Source: Actinobacteria bacterium casp-actino8
Lineage (GTDB): Bacteria; Actinomycetota; Acidimicrobiia; Acidimicrobiales; Ilumatobacteraceae
Length of the DNA stretch: 14,081 nt
Assembly (NCBI GenBank): GCA_001510455.1
Contig: LFFH01000034.1
Span: forward strand, 1-14,081
Reading direction: 5' to 3'
The stretch's first letter is position 1; every line of letters begins with the position of its first letter. The position numbers and the translations under genes were made by a program. The notes below the pieces were generated by a model. The model was given only the letters and a program-made list of their open reading frames with translations, made no database searches and was not told where the DNA came from. Shown piece after piece: positions 6,079 to 13,323 of this stretch.

Positions 6079-7280
6079 CCTACTCACATCTGGCTCGGGC
6101 GAACGACCTCGAACCGTCCGAAGGTCATCACCACCTTCTCGCGCACTGTCCGGTGCACCGTGAGGACGGATTCGACCCGGCGTTCCACGTGGTGTCCCGG
6201 CACGCGGATGTCCTTGCGATGTTGCTCGACCCCGAGCAGTGGCGTAACGGCGACGGACCTGGGGTCTTCGTTCAAACGGGTGGTGTGCTCGGCTCGGCCG
6301 ATGATCCCGACCATCGGCGGCAGCGACGTGTCCTCCAGGACGGTTTCCGACCCGCGACCATTGCGTCATTGGCCGTCAGGATCGAACGGATCGGAGAGCG
6401 ACTCTGGAACGAGGCTTTTGCCTCCGACGGTGAAGGTGACTTCGTTCGTCTCTTTGCCTTCGCATTCCCGGCCGAAGTGATCGCCGAACTTCTCGGAGTC
6501 AAGCCCGAGGATCGTGCACGATTCGGAGAGTGGTCCGACGACATCGTGAATGGACTCGGGGGTGGTGATCTCTCTCTGGTCGATCGCGCCAACGCCGGGA
6601 TCTACCACATCGTCGATCGACTGGTGGAGGAACGCCGCGAAATCCTGGATGCCGGTGATCGTCCACCCGACGATCTGATCACGGTCATGACCATCGCCGA
6701 GCGCGAGGGACAGCTGTCGTACGGCGAAGTGCGTCGACTCAGCCAACAGATCCTCGTCGCCGGTCACGAGACGACGGCGAGTCTGATCTCGTTGATGCTC
6801 TATCGACTGATCACACGACCGAATCTGATGGAAACGCTTCGTTCACGTCCGCAACTGTTGGACTCGGCGGTGGAGGAGTTCCTGCGATTCGATTCGCCGG
6901 TGCAGGGCCTGTTTCGCAGCGGTCGCGAAACCAGGTGCATCAGAGACGTCGAGATCGAGGCCGGGACCAAGGTTCAGGTTCTTTTCGCAGCGGCCAATCG
7001 CGACCCACAGGTCTGGGACGACCCCGATGAGTTTCGCCCCGATCGCTTCATGGACGGTTCGCGTCCTCATCTGGCTTTTGGTTGGGGAGTCCATCACTGC
7101 ATCGGGAACGCTCTGGCGCGACACGAGGCTCGCTTCGCTTTGCGAGCCATGCTCGACACGTTCGAGTCCGTCGAACTCACGGGTGAAGTGGCGGTCAACT
7201 TCCCGTTCATTCTTCGTGGACTCACCACTCTGCCGATCAGGTGGCGTGTGCACTCGTCTGCAGCGTCGACGCGAACGTAG
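6075..7280 (+). CDS. Cytochrome P450 monooxygenase
   Basis: A 401-residue soluble bacterial (class I) P450, of normal length and without a membrane anchor. It inserts oxygen from O2 into an unactivated C-H bond using electrons from a ferredoxin and reductase. Visible signatures: the I-helix oxygen-activation motif AGHETT (229-234), the K-helix ExxR (Glu268 to Arg271), DPDEFRPDRF (316-325), and the haem loop FGWGVHHCIG (335-344) with Cys342 as the haem ligand. The start ATG 6075 overlaps the stop of a short upstream ORF; no good Shine-Dalgarno is seen, which suggests translational coupling within the operon. It follows the paired SDRs and precedes a third SDR by 9 bases, a typical arrangement where the P450-made alcohol is oxidised further. 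Assignment to a numbered CYP family is not possible by eye. No ferredoxin or ferredoxin reductase gene is in the window. Confidence 0.96.
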   Translation: MTYSHLARANDLEPSEGHHHLLAHCPVHREDGFDPAFHVVSRHADVLAMLLDPEQWRNGDGPGVFVQTGGVLGSADDPDHRRQRRVLQDGFRPATIASLAVRIERIGERLWNEAFASDGEGDFVRLFAFAFPAEVIAELLGVKPEDRARFGEWSDDIVNGLGGGDLSLVDRANAGIYHIVDRLVEERREILDAGDRPPDDLITVMTIAEREGQLSYGEVRRLSQQILVAGHETTASLISLMLYRLITRPNLMETLRSRPQLLDSAVEEFLRFDSPVQGLFRSGRETRCIRDVEIEAGTKVQVLFAAANRDPQVWDDPDEFRPDRFMDGSRPHLAFGWGVHHCIGNALARHEARFALRAMLDTFESVELTGEVAVNFPFILRGLTTLPIRWRVHSSAASTRT

Positions 7281-7289
7281 GGTACGACT

Positions 7290-8045
7290 GTGGCCAGAGT
7301 GAGCATCGTGACGGGGGGTGGCTCCGGAATCGGTCGGGCGACCGTCGAACGTCTGGTTGCGAGAGGTGGGCGAGTCGTCGCCGTCGATCTCGATGCGACC
7401 GACCTACTCGAGAGCGAGTCACTCCGCGTCGTGCTGGGCGACGTCACCGACCCCGAGACCTACGAGCGGGCGGTGAGGACGGCCGAGAGCGAATTCGGTG
7501 GTCTCGACGGAGCCGTCCTCAACGCGGGTGTGGCGGCGAGCGGTGACCTCCTCGATTTGCCGATGGAGGTGTTCGATCGAACCCTCGAGGTCAACGTCCG
7601 TGCCGTCGTGCTCGGCATCCGAGCTGTCGTTCCGGCGATGCGACAGCGTGGTGGCGGCCGAATCGTCGTCACGGCCTCGACGTCGGGGATCGCCGCCGAT
7701 CCGGGCATGTGGCCGTACAACTCGGCCAAGGCCGCCGCTATCAATCTCGTGCGCGCCGCCGCCCTCGACCTGGCCAGAGACGCGATCACCGTGAACGCCG
7801 TCTGTCCGGGGCCGACCGAGACCGGAATGACTCGCGGCATACGCGGAGTACCCGAGGTCCATGATGCACTGGCTCGCTCCGTGCCGATGCAGCGATGGGG
7901 TCGCGCCGACGAGGTCGCCGCCGTCATCGAGTTCGCAGTCTCCGAGGTCGCGAGTTTCATGACGGGTGCGGTGATCCCCGTCGACGGAGGAATCACCGCC
8001 AATACCGGTCAATTCACGCCGGCGCCACTGAACGAAAGGAACTGA
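7290..8045 (+). CDS. Short-chain dehydrogenase/reductase (probably NAD-dependent)
   Basis: A 251-residue classical SDR. TGGGSGIG (8-15) binds the dinucleotide; the second strand ends in AVDLD with Asp33, which normally selects NAD(H) rather than NADP(H), unlike the two tandem SDRs upstream. NAG is at 78-80, Asn102, Ser130, Tyr143 and Lys147 (YNSAK) form the active site, and the C-terminal VDGG is present, followed by a tail of about 15 residues rich in Thr, Pro and Asn. The start is GTG 7290, nine bases after the P450 stop, with AGGGT about 7 bases upstream. The stop lies 2 bases before the next start, so the two are almost certainly co-transcribed. Because it directly follows the P450 and has a different cofactor signature, it could oxidise the hydroxylated product to a ketone; the substrate is inferred only from position. 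Confidence 0.92.
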   Translation: MARVSIVTGGGSGIGRATVERLVARGGRVVAVDLDATDLLESESLRVVLGDVTDPETYERAVRTAESEFGGLDGAVLNAGVAASGDLLDLPMEVFDRTLEVNVRAVVLGIRAVVPAMRQRGGGRIVVTASTSGIAADPGMWPYNSAKAAAINLVRAAALDLARDAITVNAVCPGPTETGMTRGIRGVPEVHDALARSVPMQRWGRADEVAAVIEFAVSEVASFMTGAVIPVDGGITANTGQFTPAPLNERN

Positions 8046-8047
8046 CC

Positions 8048-8566
8048 ATGGAACATCCCGAGAACTACGAAGACGTCACGGTGTTCGGACTCGATGACGA
8101 CGTCGAGGAGCAATTGCTCCTCGTTCACAACGAGTGCACGTTCATCTGGTCGAACAAGGAGGGTTGGCCGGTCGGTGTCATCATGTCGTACGTCTGGCGC
8201 GACGGCTGCTTCTGGTTGACTGCCTCCTCGCAACGAGCACGCATCTCCGCCGTGCGCCGTGATCCTCGGGTATGCGTGGTGGTGACGTCGACCGGCACCT
8301 CGCTGCCGCGCAACATGACCGTCACCTGGAAGGGCAGCTGCGAGGTATTGGACGATCAGGCCACCAAGGATTGGTTCTATCCGGCCCTTGCCGAAGCGAT
8401 CATGGGTGGTCGTGGAGAGAGGGCAGTGGCCTTCCAGTCGTTCCTCGATTCGCCACGACGAGTGATCCTGAAAGTCACTCCGACTCAGAGAATCGGTTAC
8501 GACGGGACCAAGATGGGCAAAGCCACGACTGAATGGATGAAGGCGCAACGCGCCTCGAAGGATTGA
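8048..8566 (+). CDS. Pyridoxamine 5'-phosphate oxidase-like split-barrel flavin/F420-binding protein
   Basis: A 172-residue protein of the FMN/F420-binding split-barrel superfamily. These small dimers carry FMN or coenzyme F420 and include pyridoxamine phosphate oxidases, F420-dependent reductases and haem-degrading relatives. Evidence: the size, the strand order at the N-terminus (ECTFIWSNKEGWPVGVIMSY at 29-48), the FWLTASSQRARI block (55-66) and RRDPRVCVVV (70-79), a pattern widely seen in actinobacterial members. Cofactor choice and reaction cannot be decided from the motif level. ATG 8048 is chosen because AAAGGA lies 7 to 8 bases upstream inside the end of the SDR; a longer in-frame reading reaching into the SDR is a shadow. 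It sits 2 bases after the SDR and 12 before a nitroreductase-fold gene; two flavoprotein genes side by side suggest a linked reduction step. Confidence 0.82.
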   Translation: MEHPENYEDVTVFGLDDDVEEQLLLVHNECTFIWSNKEGWPVGVIMSYVWRDGCFWLTASSQRARISAVRRDPRVCVVVTSTGTSLPRNMTVTWKGSCEVLDDQATKDWFYPALAEAIMGGRGERAVAFQSFLDSPRRVILKVTPTQRIGYDGTKMGKATTEWMKAQRASKD

Positions 8567-8578
8567 ACGGAGACGAAC

Positions 8579-9211
8579 ATGAAATTGGGACTGACAGCTG
8601 ACGAAGTCCTCACGACGACACGATCGGTACGCAAGCGTCTCGACCTCGAACGTCCGGTCGGACGCGACGTCCTCGTCGAGTGCGTGGAGATAGCGCATCA
8701 GGCCCCCACTGGATCCAATTCTCAGGGTTGGCGGTGGCTTTTCGTCGAGGACCAGGAGAAAAAGACGGCTCTCGCTGAGATGTATCGCTCGAACTTCTAC
8801 CCGTACATCAACGATCCGAATCGCCCCCGTCGCGACGACCAGGGCGAACGCATTCTCGATTCGGCCAAGTATCTGGCCGATGTCCTCGATCGAGTTCCGG
8901 TTCTCATGATTCCGCTGATCGCCGGCCGTCTGGACACCGGAACTCCAGCCTTCGGGCAGGCGTCGTCGTGGGGTTCGCTGCTCCCGGCGGTCTGGAGTTT
9001 CATGCTCGCACTGCGCGAGCGCGGCCTCGGTTCGGCGTGGACGACCCTCCATCTTCCCCACGAGAGGCAGGCCGCCGAACTGCTCGGTATCCCGTTCGAC
9101 GAGTACACCCAGGCCGGACTTTTCCCGGTCGCCTACACCATCGGTACCGACTTCAAGGTGGCCAAGCGCGTGCCGGCCGAGAAGTTCATTCGTTGGGACT
9201 CGTGGTCCTGA
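8579..9211 (+). CDS. Nitroreductase-family FMN-dependent oxidoreductase
   Basis: A 210-residue nitroreductase-fold protein. This family uses FMN and NAD(P)H to reduce nitro groups, quinones, enones or, in specialised members, to dehalogenate or process flavins. FMN-phosphate contacts appear as TTRSVRKRLD (13-22), the usual N-terminal Arg-Ser-x-Arg block, and APTGSNSQGW (42-51). The C-terminal part has GLGSAWTTLHLP and LLGIP, followed by PVAYTIGTDF, both usual for the family. The start ATG 8579 has GGAG 6 bases upstream. It is the last gene of the rightward group. Its final 26 bases overlap, tail to tail, with the end of the leftward ThuA gene. Given the SDR and P450 neighbours, reduction of a C=C or enone is a reasonable guess; true nitro-reduction is not implied by the name. 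Confidence 0.9.
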   Translation: MKLGLTADEVLTTTRSVRKRLDLERPVGRDVLVECVEIAHQAPTGSNSQGWRWLFVEDQEKKTALAEMYRSNFYPYINDPNRPRRDDQGERILDSAKYLADVLDRVPVLMIPLIAGRLDTGTPAFGQASSWGSLLPAVWSFMLALRERGLGSAWTTLHLPHERQAAELLGIPFDEYTQAGLFPVAYTIGTDFKVAKRVPAEKFIRWDSWS

Positions 9212-9974
9212 CCCACTGGCGCGCGGCGGCCGACGCCGTCCACTCGATGGCGTTCCGGAGTACGCGTCGGAACGACGTGTCGCCGTAGGTCTCCGGGCCG
9301 TCGCCGAACTGGAGATACACGAGCGGGGACGCGCCAGCGGCCTTGGCCCATCCGACGAGAGAACTTCCCGGTGGATGCGACCAGCCCGAGTTCTCGTTAC
9401 GTCGACCTCGGATCGCGAGATCGGCTGAGAAGAATCGTCGATCGTCGTGCACTGCGAAGTCGGTTCTCATCAGAGGTACGACCTCGTTCTCGGCGACCGG
9501 GAAGCAGTAGAGCTCGTCGGTGAGTTCGAATCCGGCGTCGAGGCCGTCGCACACTGGATGCGACGGGTCGAGAACCTCGACCCGATGGGTGACGTCGAAG
9601 AGGTAGCCCGAATCGGGGTAGGCGACGCCGCGCCACGTTCCAGGTTGGTAGTGGAAGCGTCCGCCGACGAGGTCGGCGAACCATTCCGTCGCCGGCCACG
9701 AGGCAATGGCGTGGTGCAAGAAGACGAGACCGGTTCCGTTCGTCGTCAAGGTGTCGAAGGTGGCGACGACATCGGGGGGTGGCTCGGGCAGGTCCACGGG
9801 AGGGTCGGCCCGTGTGAACTCGAGACCGGGCATGTCGTAGAAGACCACGACGTCATGACCCGAACGGGGACGGTTCGACGGCGTCCAGCGAATACCAGGA
9901 AGATCGTCGAAGAGGGCGAAGAACGATTCGGCCTCGAAGGGATGACCACCCGTGACGACCAGGACGTCGATCAC
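9186..9974 (-). CDS. ThuA-like domain protein, third gene of a Rieske-linked operon
   Basis: A 262-residue ThuA-family protein (glutamine-amidotransferase-like fold, reaction not settled for the family). Visible: IDVLVVTGGHPFE (2-14) at the opening strand, GLVFLHHAIASWP (82-94) with the family-typical strand-His-His segment, LTDELYCFP (151-159), and VYLQFGDGPETY (219-230) near the C-terminus. It is only distantly similar to the other ThuA protein at 766-1530, and keeps the closer match to the canonical family motifs. The start GTG 9974 is chosen because it overlaps the stop of the 70-residue gene as GTGA, and the strand begins at once; a longer reading frame exists upstream but crosses that gene. 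The 3' end overlaps the nitroreductase gene. Being translationally coupled behind a Rieske oxygenase, it probably handles the oxygenase product or substrate, for instance as a hydrolase or carrier; this is inference. Confidence 0.82.
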   Translation of the reverse strand: MIDVLVVTGGHPFEAESFFALFDDLPGIRWTPSNRPRSGHDVVVFYDMPGLEFTRADPPVDLPEPPPDVVATFDTLTTNGTGLVFLHHAIASWPATEWFADLVGGRFHYQPGTWRGVAYPDSGYLFDVTHRVEVLDPSHPVCDGLDAGFELTDELYCFPVAENEVVPLMRTDFAVHDDRRFFSADLAIRGRRNENSGWSHPPGSSLVGWAKAAGASPLVYLQFGDGPETYGDTSFRRVLRNAIEWTASAAARQWVRTTSPNE

Positions 9975-10183
9975 GAGGTCGGTTCGACGTTGACTCGGTG
10001 GTTCACGACTTGTGGTCCTCCCACCCATCCGCACAACTGGGGATCGCACTCCTTGATCTCACCTTCGAGGTAACGACCGCCAGTGGTGAACAGGCCAGAT
10101 CTGCCGTCGAGAGACACTCTGATGTTCCCGAGGCCGTCCTGCTCGTAAAGGGCCTTGGTGAACGGGTGAACGATCCCTCTCAT
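9971..10183 (-). CDS. Small conserved-looking unknown protein between Rieske oxygenase and ThuA genes
   Basis: A 70-residue protein that I do not recognise. It begins with ATG 10183, whose ATGA overlaps the stop of the Rieske gene (10180-10182), and its TGA stop (9971-9973) overlaps the GTG of the ThuA gene. Two consecutive 4-base overlaps strongly support a real, coupled gene. The sequence is compact and beta-like (LYEQDGLGNIRVSLDGRSG, then LFTTGGRYLEGEI), with a CDPQLCGWVGGP segment at 46-57 holding the only two cysteines (Cys46, Cys51). No signal peptide or membrane segment is seen. The two Cys and the turn-rich pattern could bind a metal or act as a small oxygenase accessory subunit, but it does not look like a ferredoxin, since it lacks the four-Cys motif. 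Function unknown; a helper for the Rieske enzyme or the ThuA protein is the simplest idea. Confidence 0.75.
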   Translation of the reverse strand: MRGIVHPFTKALYEQDGLGNIRVSLDGRSGLFTTGGRYLEGEIKECDPQLCGWVGGPQVVNHRVNVEPTS

Positions 10184-11544
10184 GATTCGTCACCGAGCCA
10201 TTGTTCGAAGCGCTCATGAAGCCAGCGAACCTTTCCCTCTTGGTAGAGCGAGAGAGTGATGCCGGGCTTGGAGGTCGTCTCGAGTCCACGTTGGACCTTC
10301 GACATGTTGAAGACGTCCTGGTCGAAGACCTTGGCCAACATTCCGAGTTCGGGAGCGGTCGTCCAGGGCTCGTCGACACCGAGGTCACGACGAGTGGCCG
10401 GCGCCGGACGTTCGCCCGAGAACGGTGACAAGAACATGACTTCCATGATCGCCGAGCGATGGTCGTCACCGTTCGGGCGGAATCGATAGACGATTCTGTT
10501 GAAAGCACCCCACGGATGGAAGTTCGGGAACACCGTGTAGTCGATGCTGTCCATCATCTCGGCGTCGCTCATCTGATCGACGCGATCACCGACGATCGGA
10601 CGCCAACGTTCACGTGCCGACTCGGCGGCGACGTCTCGAGCCGTGCGGCCCTCGGGGACCGAGAGTGGGCTCTCCTGGTCGACACGGACGTCGAGCATCG
10701 AGCGAAGCATGTCGTCGTCGGACACCTCGTACCACAGAAGTGGACTCGTCGTCAGTCCGGCCGTGATCACGCGTGAGAAGTTCTTCCACACGTCCACCTG
10801 CGAGTTGGTGTCACCCAGGTAAGGGAGGATCTGTGGGTGCGTTGCGTTCACGTGGTACGCCTCGCAGAACGCCTCCTGCGCAACCTTCCAGTTGGCCTCG
10901 ATGACCTTGGTGACGTGCGCTTCGATGAAACGGTTCTCGAGATCCCAGATCGAGAAGTGCTCGTCGAGTCCGGCGATGAATTCGTGGAACGGTTCGCAAT
11001 CCCGATCGGGATTGATGAAGACGAAACCGGCCCAGATGCCGACGCGACACTCGGGTAGTGAGAAGTCGGTCTCGCGCCGAGCCTCGACCTGAGGGAAGTC
11101 CCAGTCGGCTGGAACGTCGGAGAGAGTTCCGTCGAGATTCCAGCAGAAGCCGTGGAAGGGGCAGCGAAGCTCGGATGCATGTCCGTCGAAGTCCTTCAGT
11201 TGGCGGCCCCGGTGCAAGCAGGCGTTCGGGAACGCCTTGATCGATCCGTCGGGCTGGCGAATCACGACGTAGGACAGACCCGCGATGTCGTAAACGACGT
11301 GATCCCCCGAATCCGGTATCTGCTCGGCCCGACAGGCGAACTGCCACACCCGCTTCCAGATCCGCTCTCGCTCCAATTCGTGCCAAGAGCGCGACACGTA
11401 ACGATCGATCGGGACGTCGTGGTCGCCGAGTGCCGGCGGAGATTCCCACCGCAAGACGTCGGGCACCGGATGGGTGTCGGTGTCGAGGAGATCTTGGTAC
11501 GTCAGACCAGGTGAACGGGTGCTGCGTGGCTCGGCAACGGTCAT
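10180..11544 (-). CDS. Rieske non-haem iron oxygenase, alpha subunit
   Basis: A 454-residue ring-hydroxylating-type oxygenase: an N-terminal Rieske [2Fe-2S] domain and a C-terminal mononuclear-iron domain that hydroxylates, dihydroxylates or O/N-dealkylates a substrate. The cluster motif is C-x-H-x16-C-x2-H: Cys109, His111, Cys128, His131. The mononuclear iron segment is NWKVAQEAFCEAYHVNATHP, with His231 and His236. The residue three before the first His, usually the bridging Asp of naphthalene-dioxygenase-type enzymes, is Glu228, as in carnitine monooxygenase CntA. No beta subunit, ferredoxin or reductase lies beside it. Start ATG 11544; no Shine-Dalgarno, but AATAAT sits 6 bases upstream with TGGACG 17 bases further, suggesting a leaderless message. 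It is followed by a coupled 70-residue gene and a ThuA gene. A paralogous Rieske gene lies at 13320. Confidence 0.95.
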   Translation of the reverse strand: MTVAEPRSTRSPGLTYQDLLDTDTHPVPDVLRWESPPALGDHDVPIDRYVSRSWHELERERIWKRVWQFACRAEQIPDSGDHVVYDIAGLSYVVIRQPDGSIKAFPNACLHRGRQLKDFDGHASELRCPFHGFCWNLDGTLSDVPADWDFPQVEARRETDFSLPECRVGIWAGFVFINPDRDCEPFHEFIAGLDEHFSIWDLENRFIEAHVTKVIEANWKVAQEAFCEAYHVNATHPQILPYLGDTNSQVDVWKNFSRVITAGLTTSPLLWYEVSDDDMLRSMLDVRVDQESPLSVPEGRTARDVAAESARERWRPIVGDRVDQMSDAEMMDSIDYTVFPNFHPWGAFNRIVYRFRPNGDDHRSAIMEVMFLSPFSGERPAPATRRDLGVDEPWTTAPELGMLAKVFDQDVFNMSKVQRGLETTSKPGITLSLYQEGKVRWLHERFEQWLGDES

Positions 11545-11685
11545 GAAACCATTATTGACCGGATGATCACTTTCGTCCAGGGTCCGACTATTCTTTGGGG
11601 CGCGACGTTCGGAGTGAGCGGCCGGGGGATGGCCGTTCTCGTGCGCCGGACGTGATCCGAAGAAACGAACCGGGGGGGAGACGAG
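11545..11685. promoter_or_regulatory. Divergent promoter region between Rieske and acyl-CoA synthetase genes
   Basis: A 141-base gap with starts on both sides. For the leftward Rieske gene, TGGACG (plus 11574-11579) and AATAAT (plus 11551-11556) are spaced by 17 bases, and the -10 lies 6 bases from the ATG. For the rightward gene, TTGACC (11555-11560) and CAGGGT (11578-11583) are also spaced by 17, giving a leader of about 95 bases. The two overlap, so polymerase binding at one would compete with the other. A TATTCT at 11589-11594 is a second -10 candidate. No clear long palindrome was seen. All matches are partial, so confidence is low. Confidence 0.3.
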
Positions 11686-13323
11686 ATGATTCATTTCGCC
11701 GACATTTTCGAGGCTCATGCGGATGCCATGCCCGACGCCACGGCGATCGTGTGTGGAGAGCGAGAGACGAGCTGGTCGGAGTTCGAGTCGTCGTCGGCCC
11801 GGTTGGCATCGGCGTATGCCTCGGTCGGGATGGGTCTCGATGCGAAGGTCGGCATGTTCATGTACAACTGCCCCGAGTACCTGATCACACAACTCGCGGC
11901 GTTCAAGTCACGCGTGACTCCCGTGAACGTGAACTATCGATATCTGGACGACGAACTCTGGTATCTGCTCGACAACGCCGATTGCGAAGCAGTTGTCTTT
12001 CATTCGAGCTTGGGTGATCGCATCGGGCGCGTGAAGGACAGGCTCCCGAAACTCAAGCTTCTCATCGAGGTTCCCGACGGCCCTTCGGCCGGTGTCCCCG
12101 GTGCCGTGGCGTGGGACGACGTGATCGCATCGCACGAACCGGCACCGCGCATCGCACGAGATCCTTCCGACGTCTACATGCTCTACACCGGCGGTACCAC
12201 CGGTATGCCCAAGGGCGTGATGTACGAGACGGGACCGTTCACGGAAGGATTTCTCGGCTTCTACACCGGACCCATGGGGCGTGGGCCCTTCGAATCAGTC
12301 GCCGAAGTCGTGGGAACTGCATCGGTCGTCCATTCGGCGATGGGCCAGCCGGTGGCGATACCGGCCTGTCCCTTGATGCACGGAACCGGAGTCTGGCTCG
12401 GCGCGTTGCTGCCACACCTGATGGCCGGCAAGGTCGTTCTTCTGGAAGGGCGATCCTTCGACGCTCACGAGATGTTCCGGGTGATCGAGAAGCATCGGGT
12501 GGCGACACTCGTCATCGTGGGTGACGCTTTCGCACGACCCATGATGAACGCGCTCCGTGAGAAGGCCGACTCGGGAACGCCCTACGACACTTCGTCGGTC
12601 ACCACGATCGTGTCGACGGGAGCGATGTTCTCGTCCGATGTGAAGGCCGGGGTCTTCGAACACATGCCGACCGCGGTGGTGATGGACATCCTCGGCTCGA
12701 GTGAAGGTGGTATGGCTCAGACCATGGCCACCAAGGACAACGTCGACTCGACGGCGAAGTTCGGAGCCATGCCCAATACCAAGGTGTTCGCGCCCGACGA
12801 CACCGAAGTCGAGCCCGGTTCAGGTGTCGTCGGTATCGTCGCCGTCAGTGGGCCGAATGTTCCACTCGGTTACTACAAGGATGCCGAGAAGTCGGCGCGC
12901 ACGTTCCGTGAAGTGAACGGAGTTCGGTACAGCTTCCCGGGCGACATGGCGATGGTCGAAGCCGATGGATCGATCACGTTGCTCGGACGTGGTTCGAACT
13001 GCATCAACTCGGCCGGCGAAAAGATCTTCCCCGAGGAGGTCGAAGAAGCGGTGAAGACTCACCCGTCGATCGCCGACTGTCTGGTTTTCGGTGTTCCCGA
13101 CGACAAGTTCGGTCAGCGAGTCGTCGGAGTCGCATCGCGGTCATCGGGCACGACCGATGTGTCGGGTGACGACGTCATCGCTTTCACCAAGACCAAGTTG
13201 TCGAGTTACAAGGTTCCAAAACAGCTCCTCGTGGTCGACCTCGTGCCCCGTGCGCCAAACGGAAAAGCCGACTACAAGACGGCCAAGTCCTTGTTCGAGG
13301 CCGAATTCGGCGGTGCATCGTGA
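11686..13323 (+). CDS. Acyl-CoA synthetase (FadD type, ANL superfamily)
   Basis: A 545-residue adenylate-forming ligase: it activates a carboxylic acid with ATP to an acyl-AMP and then to the CoA thioester. The ATP/AMP motif reads YTGGTTGMPKG (167-177). The hinge region GDMAMVEADGSITLLGRG spans 419-436, followed by SNCINSAGEKIFPEEVEEAV (437-456). The C-terminal catalytic lysine is Lys527 in PNGKADYK. The length and the motif style match actinobacterial FadD enzymes, including the sterol side-chain-activating FadD19 type, but the substrate cannot be set from sequence. ATG 11686 has an excellent GGGGGGAG ribosome site about 7 bases upstream. Its TGA overlaps the GTG of the second Rieske gene as GTGA, so the two are coupled. 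It is the entry point of the pathway in this window. Confidence 0.95.
   Translation: MIHFADIFEAHADAMPDATAIVCGERETSWSEFESSSARLASAYASVGMGLDAKVGMFMYNCPEYLITQLAAFKSRVTPVNVNYRYLDDELWYLLDNADCEAVVFHSSLGDRIGRVKDRLPKLKLLIEVPDGPSAGVPGAVAWDDVIASHEPAPRIARDPSDVYMLYTGGTTGMPKGVMYETGPFTEGFLGFYTGPMGRGPFESVAEVVGTASVVHSAMGQPVAIPACPLMHGTGVWLGALLPHLMAGKVVLLEGRSFDAHEMFRVIEKHRVATLVIVGDAFARPMMNALREKADSGTPYDTSSVTTIVSTGAMFSSDVKAGVFEHMPTAVVMDILGSSEGGMAQTMATKDNVDSTAKFGAMPNTKVFAPDDTEVEPGSGVVGIVAVSGPNVPLGYYKDAEKSARTFREVNGVRYSFPGDMAMVEADGSITLLGRGSNCINSAGEKIFPEEVEEAVKTHPSIADCLVFGVPDDKFGQRVVGVASRSSGTTDVSGDDVIAFTKTKLSSYKVPKQLLVVDLVPRAPNGKADYKTAKSLFEAEFGGAS

Noticed and set aside
8009..9061. Minus-strand frame of 350 residues over the split-barrel and nitroreductase genes
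   Set aside because: No family pattern is seen, and the plus-strand genes have ribosome sites and motifs.
10180..11892. Rieske gene starting at 11892
   Set aside because: The extra 116 residues lie over the divergent synthetase and its promoter and have no similarity to the family; the Rieske-type N-terminus begins at 11544.
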